A stretch of DNA of 64,000 nucleotides from assembly GCF_014656435.1 (NCBI RefSeq), contig NZ_BNCK01000004.1:124001-188000 (forward strand), in the 5' to 3' direction. Origin of the DNA: Thalassotalea marina (GTDB lineage: Bacteria; Pseudomonadota; Gammaproteobacteria; Enterobacterales; Alteromonadaceae). Every line of letters starts with the position of its first letter. Within the stretch, counting starts at the first letter, position 1. The notes under the pieces were generated by a model. The model saw nothing but the letters and a program-made list of their open reading frames with translations, searched no databases and had not been told where the DNA came from. This document shows, piece by piece, positions 46,823-55,306 of this stretch. A program made the translations under genes and the position numbers.

Positions 46823-47215
46823 ATGAGTAAAATTTTTGATGAATTGTTAGTGATGGCTGCCAATCAAGATCAGCCTCAACGTTTGTTGTTTTTATTTGCA
46901 AAGCCTGAAGGGCACAATCCCAAAAAAAGTAAAAAGTTTCAAAAAGGCCATATCAACCCAATGATGTGCGTTGATAAACTACCTGACGCGCTAACTACTT
47001 TTGAAGCCTTAGTAAAAGAAGCTGATAGTATAGATAGTACTTGGCATTTTATCTTTATTTCTGGACTTTCAGGGGAAAACAATAAAGCTCCAACATCTGA
47101 AGATGCTGAGCCTTATTTAAACAAAATGACCAATGATCTAGTTACTGGGCAAAATATTAACCGTTATTTAGTGGTGGATCGAATCGGGCAACCAATAGAA
47201 ATGATGGCCAACTAA
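46823..47215 (+). CDS. Conserved small protein of unknown function (often annotated 'ribonucleotide reductase subunit alpha')
   Basis: A 130-residue soluble protein: MSKIFDELLVMAANQDQPQRLLFLFAKPEG, then GHINPMMCVDKLPDALTTFEALV, FIFISGLSGENNKAPTSEDAEPYL and VVDRIGQPIEMM. From memory the family is common in gammaproteobacteria and databases label it as a reductase subunit without good support; it has no radical-enzyme motifs. Its placement here next to nitrate genes and a NarL-like site suggests a role in anaerobic or nitrite metabolism, but no function can be assigned. Confidence 0.7.
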   Translation: MSKIFDELLVMAANQDQPQRLLFLFAKPEGHNPKKSKKFQKGHINPMMCVDKLPDALTTFEALVKEADSIDSTWHFIFISGLSGENNKAPTSEDAEPYLNKMTNDLVTGQNINRYLVVDRIGQPIEMMAN

Positions 47216-47229
47216 CATCTGAAGAAAAA

Positions 47230-48960
47230 TTAACTCTTAAAAAGCACAATAACTAGTAAAAACATCAACACCCAAATTGCAGACAAGACTAACCAAAACC
47301 TTGCTCTGCTTTTTTCTTGGGTTGTTTCTGGTACATCAAGTAAAAATCTAGGGTTGGGTTTGGTCAAATCCGTCAACAATGCAGCCAGAGTTTTGTAGCG
47401 TTTTTCAGGGTTAATTTGCACACCTTTTTCTAGGGCTTTATCAAACCAAATAGGGATCACCGGGTTATGATACGAAGCCTGAATGTATCGCAACCTGTCG
47501 TAGTCAAACACATTTTTACATTCTTCAACACTGTCACCATAGGGCAAATGGCCAGTAAATATTTCATAGGCAATAGTTGTTAGTGCATACAAATCACCTT
47601 GAACACCAGTATTTTTACCCAATAAACATTGAGGATCAGAATAAGTTGCCGTGCCTAGTGCTCCTTCATGCTCTATGGGGTTAAATATTTCTGCAGTTCC
47701 CGCAACAAAGGTAGAGCCAAAATCGACAATTTTAATATTATGTCTATCGTCAATAATGATATTTGCCGGTTTTAGATCTTGATGAATTGTTTCTTTTTCA
47801 TGAAAATCTGCTAACCCTTGTGCGATTTGTTTTACAATTTCAATAGCTGTTTTGGGTGAAGGAAGTGGATTTTTTTTCATCCATACATCTAGGCCAACAC
47901 CTTCTACATGTTCCATTAGGTAATAAAGACAAGTACGAGGTCGATTTTGAGAGTACACTTTAACAATTCTGTCGCTTGCTAGACGTTTACCAATCCATTC
48001 TTCTTGAATAAATCTATCAATATAATGGTTGTCGTCGATAAAATTTACTGACGGTGTTTTCATCACTAATTGTTCACCCGAACTTAAATCCTCCACTAAA
48101 TAAAGTTGAGAGCGACTACTGGCAAACAATTCTTTTAAAATTCTAAAACCGTCAAGCTTCATGCCTTTTTCTAATGGCGGTGGGAAAGGGAGCCGTGTAA
48201 GTTTTGCATTAAAATCGTCAATACTTTCATTTGCAACACTTTCTATTTCAATCACAATACAAGATAAATTATCATCACTGCCTTGTGCGAGGGCAAGTTT
48301 AACCAAATTTTCTGCTTTTTGTTGACAGCTTATTGGTTGCTCTAAGACAGATAACATAAGTTCACTACTGATAAAATCATGTACACCATCGCTGGATAAT
48401 AAATATAGCTCTCCAGGGGATAAATTGATTTTACCGTAATCAACATGCAAGTTATTATCCATACCAAGTGCTCTGGTGAGGTAGCTTTTACCTTCGCCAA
48501 CAAATGCATTGTGATCTCGGGTTAATTGCGTTAACTCATTGTTTACCAATCGATATATCCGGCTATCACCGATGTGAAAAAAATGCCCTAATTGAGATTT
48601 GAGCACCAAGCCAACAAAAGTACACAAAAACCCTTTTTGTTCTGACGTATACGCATGGCTTTTTTTAAACAAAGATAAGTTTGTTGCAGAAAGTATTTTC
48701 TCACCGCAATGCGCTACAGACCAAGTGTCAGGGGACAGATAATAGTCATCAACAAATCGCTTTACTGCTGTTTCACTTGCTTGTTTGCCAGCTTCAGCGG
48801 TACTAACGCCATCGGCAAGCGCACAGCAAATGCCTTTATTGGCTAGAACACAGTCACTTTGTGGAATACGATACAATGTCGCATCTTCATTAATAGCTTT
48901 TTTACCTGCAACAGATTGCTTGCCAATGTTTACTTTTAGCTGAGTAGAAGCATTTCCCAT
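47230..48960 (-). CDS. Fused PP2C phosphatase / Ser-Thr protein kinase, membrane-anchored
   Basis: A 576-residue bifunctional signalling protein. The PP2C domain (about 1-240) has metal Asp motifs in CCALADGVSTAEAGKQAS, GHFFHIGDSRIYRL, LLSSDGVHDFIS and GSDDNLSCIVIEI. The kinase domain (about 270-530) has the Lys of LVMKTPS, HQDLKPANIIID (HQD in place of HRD), and IVDFGSTF. One C-terminal TM segment (about 553-574) anchors it. Related fusions are found beside NarK-type nitrate transporters in assimilatory nitrate loci. Here it follows narK2 on the minus strand with a terminator between them. Confidence 0.88.
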   Translation of the reverse strand: MGNASTQLKVNIGKQSVAGKKAINEDATLYRIPQSDCVLANKGICCALADGVSTAEAGKQASETAVKRFVDDYYLSPDTWSVAHCGEKILSATNLSLFKKSHAYTSEQKGFLCTFVGLVLKSQLGHFFHIGDSRIYRLVNNELTQLTRDHNAFVGEGKSYLTRALGMDNNLHVDYGKINLSPGELYLLSSDGVHDFISSELMLSVLEQPISCQQKAENLVKLALAQGSDDNLSCIVIEIESVANESIDDFNAKLTRLPFPPPLEKGMKLDGFRILKELFASSRSQLYLVEDLSSGEQLVMKTPSVNFIDDNHYIDRFIQEEWIGKRLASDRIVKVYSQNRPRTCLYYLMEHVEGVGLDVWMKKNPLPSPKTAIEIVKQIAQGLADFHEKETIHQDLKPANIIIDDRHNIKIVDFGSTFVAGTAEIFNPIEHEGALGTATYSDPQCLLGKNTGVQGDLYALTTIAYEIFTGHLPYGDSVEECKNVFDYDRLRYIQASYHNPVIPIWFDKALEKGVQINPEKRYKTLAALLTDLTKPNPRFLLDVPETTQEKSRARFWLVLSAIWVLMFLLVIVLFKS

Positions 48961-48981
48961 GTTTTCTCCTTAGGTAAACAG

Positions 48982-49012
48982 TGAAAAAAGCGAGCAAATT
49001 TCACTCGCTTTA
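48982..49012 (-). terminator. Terminator or attenuator between narK2 and the kinase gene
   Basis: On the minus strand: stem AAAGCGAG / CTCGCTTT (49004-49011 with 48987-48994), 9-base loop, and a T run. It lies after the narK2 stop and 27 bp before the start codon of the kinase gene, so it may limit read-through into the kinase. Confidence 0.75.
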
Positions 49013-49033
49013 CTTGGTAAAATATTTAATCCG

Positions 49034-50512
49034 TTAAGAAACATCAATCATATGGACACTGCCATCTTCATTTACCTCAGCTATTTGGCCTCTTGGCTCA
49101 TCTAAGAAAAGGGCAAAGAAGAAAATTATCACCGCGGAGCCAGCGATAACCATAAAAAAGGTGCTGTAATCGACAAAAGATAACACGGTTAGATACGTTA
49201 CAGCACCAACGTTGCCATACGCTCCTGCCATACCAGCAATTTGTCCAGTCATTCTTCGTTTTACTAGGGGTACAATGGCAAATACTGCACCTTCACCCGC
49301 TTGTACAAAGAAAGAACAACACATTGTTGCGATAACAGCTAAAGGTATATACCAAGCTCCTGTTATTTGGCTTAATACAAAATATCCAATTGCCAAACCA
49401 CCTATTAAGAGCATCAACGTTTTACGTCGGCCTATTTTATCAGATAAGTGTCCGCCGGTTGGTCGTGCAACTAAGTTCATAAAAGCAAAGCCTGAGGCTA
49501 ACAAACCAGCTTTTACCGGATCTAGACCATCAAACGTTTCCAAGAAAAATAATGGAAGCATTGATACAACAGCGATTTCTGACCCGAATGTTACGAAGTA
49601 GGAGATATCAAGTATGGCTACATTCTTAAATTTATATTTTTCTAACTCTGGTACACCTTTAGTTAAGTTTTCTTTATTCACGGACCAAATCTGGCTGAAT
49701 TGAAATACCATAAGTACGGCAAGAACACCCCATGCAATATACATAGTTTGCTCAGTAAACAGGTTAACGCCCGCAGGAGACAATTTCCAAGCCAAAACAC
49801 CAAGCGCGATGTACATAGGGATATTCATCGCTAAATAAAAGTAAAAATCCTTCCAGCTGGTTACTTCTAAACCTCCAGCTTTTTTCGGCTTGAAATAAGT
49901 TGAACCTTTAGGGGTGTTTCGAGCTTGTGAATAATACACAAAGCTATATAGGCCTATAATAATGCCTGTAGTGCCGATAGCGTAACGCCAACCATCTTCA
50001 CCACCATATGCCATGGCCAAAGCCGGCAGTGTCATGGCAGCCGCGGCCGAGCCAAAATTTCCCCAGCCGCCGTAAATACCTTCGGCTACACCGACTTGTT
50101 TTGCAGGGAACCATTCTCCTACCATTCTAATTCCAATAACAAAGCCTGCCCCAGTAAACCCTAGCAAAAACCGAAAAAGCGCAAGTCTTTCATAAGTGTC
50201 AGCAAATGCAAATCCCAAACAAGTGAATGCAGATATAAACAATAAGCAAGAATAGGTGACCCTTGGCCCGTATTTATCCACCAAAATACCAATAATTATT
50301 CGGGCGGGGATAGTTAAGGCAACGTTTAAAATCATTAATGCTTTAATTTGAGGCGTAGTTAAATCAAACGCTTCTTTAATAAAAGCTAGCATAGGGGCAT
50401 GGCTAAACCACACAACAAAGGTTAGAAAAAATGCAAACCACGTGATGTGCAAAGTTTTTATTTTAGCATCGGCAAAATTTAGCAACCGTAATTTATCGCT
50501 GGTTCCAGACAT
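49034..50512 (-). CDS. Nitrate/nitrite transporter, NarK family (first copy)
   Basis: A 492-residue MFS permease with about 12 hydrophobic helices. NarK features: the TM2 arginine in [17 protein letters not shown] and the TM8 arginine in [17 protein letters not shown] (E. coli R89 and R305 equivalents), plus nitrate-signature glycine motifs [16 protein letters not shown] and [14 protein letters not shown]. Length and a large loop match the NarK2/NasA branch; transport direction cannot be told. It is divergent from a second NarK-type gene across a 306-bp region with FNR and NarL sites. The kinase gene follows downstream. Confidence 0.88.
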   Translation of the reverse strand: MSGTSDKLRLLNFADAKIKTLHITWFAFFLTFVVWFSHAPMLAFIKEAFDLTTPQIKALMILNVALTIPARIIIGILVDKYGPRVTYSCLLFISAFTCLGFAFADTYERLALFRFLLGFTGAGFVIGIRMVGEWFPAKQVGVAEGIYGGWGNFGSAAAAMTLPALAMAYGGEDGWRYAIGTTGIIIGLYSFVYYSQARNTPKGSTYFKPKKAGGLEVTSWKDFYFYLAMNIPMYIALGVLAWKLSPAGVNLFTEQTMYIAWGVLAVLMVFQFSQIWSVNKENLTKGVPELEKYKFKNVAILDISYFVTFGSEIAVVSMLPLFFLETFDGLDPVKAGLLASGFAFMNLVARPTGGHLSDKIGRRKTLMLLIGGLAIGYFVLSQITGAWYIPLAVIATMCCSFFVQAGEGAVFAIVPLVKRRMTGQIAGMAGAYGNVGAVTYLTVLSFVDYSTFFMVIAGSAVIIFFFALFLDEPRGQIAEVNEDGSVHMIDVS

Positions 50513-50578
50513 ATATCGTCTCCCAAGGTTAGATACACATTATTTAATGCCATCATTCCTGATTTACGGATGTAAAAA

Positions 50579-50592
50579 TTGACCTAAATCAA
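50579..50592. promoter_or_regulatory. FNR-like site upstream of narK genes
   Basis: TTGAC-CTAA-ATCAA matches 9 of 10 defined bases of the FNR consensus TTGAT-N4-ATCAA. It is centred 73 bp upstream of the minus-strand transporter start and about 235 bp before the plus-strand one. Confidence 0.7.
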
Positions 50593-50629
50593 CTTTGTTA
50601 ATTTTGAAAAAACTCGTTGATTGTCTGGG

Positions 50630-50645
50630 TACCCCAATGGAGGTA
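50630..50645. promoter_or_regulatory. NarL/NarP-type 7-2-7 site
   Basis: TACCCCA-AT-GGAGGTA: each half matches 6 of 7 positions of TACYYMT (the right half read on the other strand as TACCTCC), in the inverted arrangement with a 2-base spacer. It lies between the divergent transporter genes. Confidence 0.6.
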
Positions 50646-50819
50646 GAGTGCAGTGGCGCACTAAAAACAAGCAAATAAAGGCGTAATTACCACTTTAGGA
50701 GTGTATCGTTTAGCTAAGTAGCACTGCACAACTACAAAGGGGTATTGCATTTGATTGTTGCTCAATAGAACATGGTGGCGTAAACAAATATTGTTTTTAT
50801 CACACACGAGTAAAGTGTT

Positions 50820-52091
50820 ATGCAAACACATCGTAGTAAAGCCCAAATAGCCTTAACAGTCGCAACGTTAACATTTGCTGCTAATTTCTCTATTTGGGTG
50901 CTATATGCAGTTGTTGGTATTCAACTTAAGGATGATTTGGCACTAAATGCAACACAGTTTGGGCTACTCTTGGCTGCTCCTATGTTTACTGGTGCCATTT
51001 TTCGACTGCCGGTAGGATTGATATTAGAAAAATATTCACCTAAGCGTGTTTTTTTGATTCAAATGGCGTGTACTTTACCTCCCTTAGTGTTGTTAAAAAC
51101 GGCAACTACTTATAGCGATTATTTGATATTTGGCGCGATGATAGGAATATCTGGTGTCTCATTTACCATAGGAATTCGTTATGTTGTTGATTGGTTTGAA
51201 TCAAAGTACCAAGGAACAGCAATGGGTATATTTGGCGCGGGTAATGCTGGTGCAGCTATTACTTTAATTATCGCCCCGTTAATTATTGATCATATAGGGC
51301 TTTCGATGATCGGTCCTCTTTATGCCGGGGGATTATTGTTTGTCATCCTGCTCTTTGCCTTTATTGCCCCTGATACGCCGGAATACATTGCTTCAACAAC
51401 AGAAAAGTCTTGGCAAAGCTTATTGTTACCTTTATCAGAGCTAAAGGTGTGGCGATTTGGCTTGTATTATTTTTTTGTTTTTGGAAGTTTCTTAGCTCTA
51501 ACGTTATGGCTTCCACAATATTATGTCGCCGCATTTGGGTTATCTTTGTCTCAAGCAATGGCACTTACCTTACTGTTTGTCGCGAGTTCAAGTTTAGTAA
51601 GAGCTGCGGGCGGTTGGTTTGCTGACAAATATGGTGCGAGTAAAGTGAGTTGGAGTGTCTTTTGGGTATGTTTAGTGTGCTTATTTTTTCTTAGTTACCC
51701 ACCTACAACTATGGTAATACAAGGCGTCAGTAAAGAAGTGAATCTCAATATAGAAATCAATGTCTGGCTGTTTACTTTGTTAATCCTCATTATCGGCATT
51801 GCGCAGGGCTTTGGCCGCGCAAGTATCTATAAGATTATTTACCAACATTACCCTAAACAAATGGGTACTGTTGGTGGTGCAGTATCCATGGTTGGTGCAT
51901 TGGGTGGTTGTACACTGCCTATTCTTTTTGGCCTAGCAGTCGATTTTATTGGCGTATACACCGCCTGTTTTATGTTGCTATACGGTGTATTAGCAGTTTG
52001 CATGTTTTTAATGTATTACGCCCACAAACAAGAGCAGTATCAAAAGCGACTATCTCACGCAATCAAAATGAACTTTTTAGAAAGGGAATAA
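50820..52091 (+). CDS. Nitrate/nitrite transporter, NarK1-type (second copy)
   Basis: A 423-residue MFS permease. The TM2 arginine is in GAIFRLPVGLILEKYSPKR and the TM8 arginine in SSLVRAAGGWFADKYGA. The nitrate-signature glycine segments are GIFGAGNAGAAITLIIAPL and GGAVSMVGALGGCTLPILFGL. It lacks the long insert of the neighbouring 492-residue paralogue, which suggests the shorter NarK1 (proton-coupled nitrate) branch. The nnrS gene starts 10 bp after its stop, so the two are likely co-transcribed under FNR/NarL control. Confidence 0.86.
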   Translation: MQTHRSKAQIALTVATLTFAANFSIWVLYAVVGIQLKDDLALNATQFGLLLAAPMFTGAIFRLPVGLILEKYSPKRVFLIQMACTLPPLVLLKTATTYSDYLIFGAMIGISGVSFTIGIRYVVDWFESKYQGTAMGIFGAGNAGAAITLIIAPLIIDHIGLSMIGPLYAGGLLFVILLFAFIAPDTPEYIASTTEKSWQSLLLPLSELKVWRFGLYYFFVFGSFLALTLWLPQYYVAAFGLSLSQAMALTLLFVASSSLVRAAGGWFADKYGASKVSWSVFWVCLVCLFFLSYPPTTMVIQGVSKEVNLNIEINVWLFTLLILIIGIAQGFGRASIYKIIYQHYPKQMGTVGGAVSMVGALGGCTLPILFGLAVDFIGVYTACFMLLYGVLAVCMFLMYYAHKQEQYQKRLSHAIKMNFLERE

Positions 52092-52101
52092 TAAATTTCA
52101 C

Positions 52102-53319
52102 ATGTTAAATATTACCGACGTTGCCCAAGAACAAAAAATCCCTGCATTTTTTCGCCTAGGTTTTCGACCATTTTTCCTTTCTTCGGTGCTTTTTTCGATA
52201 TTAGCCATAACCGTTTGGATTTTATTCCTTACGTTTCATGTAGATTTCACCCCTTTTGGTGGCACTTTCTGGTGGCACGCTCATGAAATGTTGTTTGGCT
52301 TTGTAGTGCCTATTGTTGTCGGCTTTCTACTAACAGCCGTGCAAACTTGGACTGGTATTCCGGGTGTTAGAGGAACTAAACTCGCGATATTATTTTTAAT
52401 GTGGTTGTTAGCGAGAATATTGTTATTGGCTACGCCCAGTTTTATCCCTTTACTGTTAATTACGATCTTAGATGTCGCCTTTTTACCCTTGTCAGCCATA
52501 ATGTTGGCTTCTTCGATACTAAGGGTAAAGCAATGGAGAAACCTATTTTTTGTACCTGTGCTTGTGTTGTTAGCGGCGATGAATATCTTATATCACTTGC
52601 AAGTCATTCCTCTTATTGATTATGCAAATGCAATGCAACATGGCAGCTACGGCGCAATTATGTTAATCACACTTATTATGGTAGTGATGGGTGGTAGAGT
52701 CATTCCGTTTTTTACCGCCAATGCTACTAAAATAGTTAAACAACCAGTGATAGTCCCGCTAGAGTTTGTTTGTTTGGGGAGCACTTGGCTTATTGCTTTA
52801 GTTTACGTTTTGGGTATTAACCAACTATCAAATAGCAGTTATTTAATTGGTTTTTTATCACTAATAGCAGGGGTGAGTAATCTTATCCGATGTGCAAGGT
52901 GGCATATTGGAGCCGCATTACCAACTCCTTTGTTGTGGTCTTTACATCTTGCTTATTGGTTTATTCCTGTCAGTTTTATTTTGTTATCTGCCCATTTACT
53001 TTTGGGTTGGTTTTCTTTTAGCAATGTGCTTCATGGTTTTACTGTAGGTGCGATGGCAAATCTTATTTTGGCGATGATATCGAGAGTATCATTAGGGCAT
53101 ACTGGGCGTATACTCCAAGTTAACGCTGCAATTAAATGGGCATTCATGCTAATGGCATTAGCCGCGTGTTCTAGAGTGTTTTTGGTGATGATCGTACCAC
53201 AATATAGTATTTTACTGTGGTGGATTTCCGCAACACTTTGGTGTGGTGCTTTTGGTATTTTTACGTGGGCTTATTGGCCAATCTTAACTCAACCAAGAGT
53301 TGATGGACGCCCAGGCTAG
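52102..53319 (+). CDS. nnrS: NnrS family membrane protein
   Basis: A 405-residue heme/copper membrane protein with about 12 hydrophobic helices. Signature segments: FFRLGFRPFFLSSVLFSILAITVW, FGGTFWWHAHEMLFGFVVPIVVGFLLTAVQTWTG with the conserved His pair, GGRVIPFFTANAT and the HGFTVGAMANLILAMISRVSLGHTGR block. NnrS proteins protect against nitric oxide during denitrification. Co-transcription with the NarK1-type gene and a hemerythrin gene nearby support a nitrosative-stress role. Confidence 0.93.
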   Translation: MLNITDVAQEQKIPAFFRLGFRPFFLSSVLFSILAITVWILFLTFHVDFTPFGGTFWWHAHEMLFGFVVPIVVGFLLTAVQTWTGIPGVRGTKLAILFLMWLLARILLLATPSFIPLLLITILDVAFLPLSAIMLASSILRVKQWRNLFFVPVLVLLAAMNILYHLQVIPLIDYANAMQHGSYGAIMLITLIMVVMGGRVIPFFTANATKIVKQPVIVPLEFVCLGSTWLIALVYVLGINQLSNSSYLIGFLSLIAGVSNLIRCARWHIGAALPTPLLWSLHLAYWFIPVSFILLSAHLLLGWFSFSNVLHGFTVGAMANLILAMISRVSLGHTGRILQVNAAIKWAFMLMALAACSRVFLVMIVPQYSILLWWISATLWCGAFGIFTWAYWPILTQPRVDGRPG

Positions 53320-53545
53320 ATAGGAAATGGGGCGGCTATCAAGTTTATTAAGCCCTGTAGTATAGCAAAAGATCAATTAAAAGCAGCCTTCCTTTATGCT
53401 AAAACCTTCGATATTTAAGTATTTTAATTTTTCGATTGCTTGAATCGAATAGACATACAAAGGCTTGTGAAAAATCTCTATTGTTAACGGATACCACCGC
53501 TTGTCCACTAAGGCGACAAAGTACTGAGCAACCCCACCGCAAATT

Positions 53546-53568
53546 ATAGGTAATTTCGCTTTACCTAT
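53546..53568. promoter_or_regulatory. Inverted pair of NarL-type heptamers
   Basis: ATAGGTAA (53546-53553) and its exact complement TTACCTAT (53561-53568), separated by 7 bases. Each contains TACCTAT, a perfect TACYYMT. The heptamers are in the outward orientation, not the 7-2-7 form. Confidence 0.45.
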
Positions 53569-53648
53569 TTAACAATTAACAAAGTAAGTATTGATGTAAC
53601 TCATTGTAGGTATTGATAAAAAGCATGGTAAGTAGCTACTCTGTAAAA

Positions 53649-53662
53649 TTGATTTGAATCAA
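53649..53662. promoter_or_regulatory. Perfect FNR box upstream of the porin gene
   Basis: TTGAT-TTGA-ATCAA matches all ten defined positions of the FNR consensus. If it is centred at -41.5, transcription would start near 53697, giving a leader of about 130 bases before the porin start codon. Confidence 0.8.
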
Positions 53663-53827
53663 TAAAAACAGAGCTGTAAGGGGTATTGTTTATGACAAGA
53701 TCAATAGGACATGTAGATCTTTCGAAATTGCTTGTGAAGTAGTTAACACTGTGTGGTTATGCCACACAATCAATTGATAACACGTCCTAAAGTTTACATA
53801 AAAAAATACTCTATTAGGAGAAGCGAT

Positions 53828-55033
53828 ATGAAAACATCAAATACCCTGAAACTAAAAATGTGCTTACTGGCTACTGCAATAGCCTCCTCGTTACCAGTAA
53901 ACGCAGAACTTTTATCTGATGTCGCAAATGCAGTTAACCAAGGTAAAACAAAACTTAACTTTCGTTATCGAATAGAAAGTGTTGATCAACAAGGAATTGA
54001 AAAAGACGCATTAGCTTCTACTTTAAGAAGTAGGTTGTCCTGGCAGTCTGGTGTTATCAACAACTTAAGTGTGCAGTTAGAAGTAGACCATGTAACGTCA
54101 ATAGTTGCCGATGACTATAACTCTACGACAAATGGTAAAACTAAGTACCCTGTAATTGCCGATCCTGAAGGTACAGACCTTAATCAAGTTAATATTAAAT
54201 ATACTAAAGATAAGCTAGACGTGATTTTTGGCAGACAACGAATTGTACTAGGAGACCAACGCTTTATTGGTGGTGTTGCTTGGCGTCAAAATGAGCAAAC
54301 GTTTGACGCTGCAAGGTTTAAGTATCAAGCCACAGACAATTTAAGTGTCGATTATAGTTATGTATTTAACGTGAATCGAATTTTTGGCCCGCAAGATGGT
54401 GTTCAGCCAGCAGATTGGCACGGTAATTTTCATTTAAGTAACATCAATTGGTCTGTGAGTAAGCAGCATTCTATAACAGCCTTTGCTTATCTGTTTGATA
54501 ACGATGTTGCCAATGCCATGTCTACAAATACTTTTGGCGTAATGTATACGGGGAAGTTTTCGGGGGTAAAAACAACCTTAAGCTATGCAACACAATCTGA
54601 CGCAGCAGATAATAAAAACAACTTTACCGCGAACTACTATAAAGCTGAATTAGCTACTAAGGTAAACAATATCAACCTTAGCGCAGGTATAGAAGTACTG
54701 GGTAGTGATAATGGCGTTGGTTTTAGTACACCGTTGGCAACATTACACAAGTTTCAGGGCTTTGCTGACAAGTTTCTTGGGACACCTAGCCAAGGAATTG
54801 AAGATATTTATGTTTCAGCTAATAGCACCTTTGGCAAATTAACCTTGGCTGCAACGTACCATGACTTTAGTTCAAACAGAGGCGGCGTGGATTACGGCAA
54901 GGAACTCAACCTACAAGCCGTTTATAAGTTTAGTAAACATGCTAGTGGTTTGGTTAAATATGCTTCTTACAATGCTGACGACTTTGCCACTGATACGGAT
55001 AAAGTTTGGGCAATGATCAACTTTGCTTTTTAG
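53828..55033 (+). CDS. Outer-membrane porin of the alginate-export-like family, FNR-regulated
   Basis: A 401-residue outer-membrane barrel. The signal peptide (MKTSNTLKLKMCLLATAIAS) ends near PVNA. Motifs include KLNFRYRIESVDQQG, ASTLRSRLSWQSG, LDVIFGRQRIVLGDQRFIGG and the terminal Phe (WAMINFAF). From memory these resemble the alginate-export superfamily porins. I use ATG 53828 with AGGAG 7 bases upstream, not the upstream ATG at 53753. Placed between nnrS and the moa genes behind a perfect FNR box, it is plausibly a nitrate/nitrite outer-membrane channel; that is inference. Confidence 0.8.
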   Translation: MKTSNTLKLKMCLLATAIASSLPVNAELLSDVANAVNQGKTKLNFRYRIESVDQQGIEKDALASTLRSRLSWQSGVINNLSVQLEVDHVTSIVADDYNSTTNGKTKYPVIADPEGTDLNQVNIKYTKDKLDVIFGRQRIVLGDQRFIGGVAWRQNEQTFDAARFKYQATDNLSVDYSYVFNVNRIFGPQDGVQPADWHGNFHLSNINWSVSKQHSITAFAYLFDNDVANAMSTNTFGVMYTGKFSGVKTTLSYATQSDAADNKNNFTANYYKAELATKVNNINLSAGIEVLGSDNGVGFSTPLATLHKFQGFADKFLGTPSQGIEDIYVSANSTFGKLTLAATYHDFSSNRGGVDYGKELNLQAVYKFSKHASGLVKYASYNADDFATDTDKVWAMINFAF

Positions 55034-55038
55034 CGCAT

Positions 55039-55070
55039 TACAGGTCTACCACCAAAGAGGTAGGCCTGTA
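55039..55070. terminator. Strong hairpin after the porin gene
   Basis: A 12-bp stem TACAGGTCTACC / GGTAGGCCTGTA (55039-55050 with 55059-55070, one G-T pair) with an 8-base loop, beginning 5 bp after the porin stop. There is no real T tract, so it may be a 3'-end stabiliser or a Rho-assisted stop rather than a classic terminator. Confidence 0.5.
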
Positions 55071-55074
55071 ACCC

Positions 55075-55306
55075 TTTAGCTCAATAGTTATCAGTTTCGC
55101 TATTGAATAAGCTACCACTATAAACTCCTAGCATAATCACCTAAGCAAAAGTATGGCGATTATGCCGTAATCAACTCGTTTGGTTACCGGGTAATACGAG
55201 AAATCGTTTTACTTCCCGTGTTTGGAAAGGTGTTTAAACATAATCGACATCGCTCGAGATTAAACCTAGCCAATCACTTATACAACCATCAACGTTGGGC
55301 GCAGTT
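55075..55306 (+). promoter_or_regulatory. Structured leader upstream of moaA
   Basis: About 230 bases contain several hairpins: TCAATAG/CTATTGA (55081-55106), GCATAATC/GATTATGC with two more C-G pairs (55131-55165), and nested CTCGT/ACGAG plus TTAC/GTAA near 55170-55201. moaA in E. coli is controlled by a molybdenum-cofactor RNA motif, so a riboswitch is possible. I could not align this leader to the Moco consensus from memory, so the call is weak. Confidence 0.35.

Larger units (their letters stand above)
50513..50819. promoter_or_regulatory. Divergent regulatory region between the two NarK-type genes
   Basis: No gene here. It holds an FNR-like site (50579-50592), a NarL/NarP 7-2-7 site (50630-50645), a single NarL heptamer AGGGGTA (50738-50744) and a two-part element shared with the porin promoter (50738-50774). 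Confidence 0.7.
53320..53827. promoter_or_regulatory. Long regulatory region upstream of the porin gene
   Basis: There is no gene in these 508 bp. Contents: an inverted pair of perfect NarL heptamers (53546-53568), a perfect FNR box (53649-53662), a single NarL heptamer within a shared promoter element (53679-53713), and a 7-bp-stem hairpin in the expected leader (TGTGTGG / CCACACA, 53750-53768). The first 200 bp show nothing recognisable. Confidence 0.7.

Noticed and set aside
53320-53545. A small gene or gene remnant upstream of the porin regulatory sites
   Set aside because: I found no frame with a ribosome site and a convincing protein; it reads as plain intergenic DNA.
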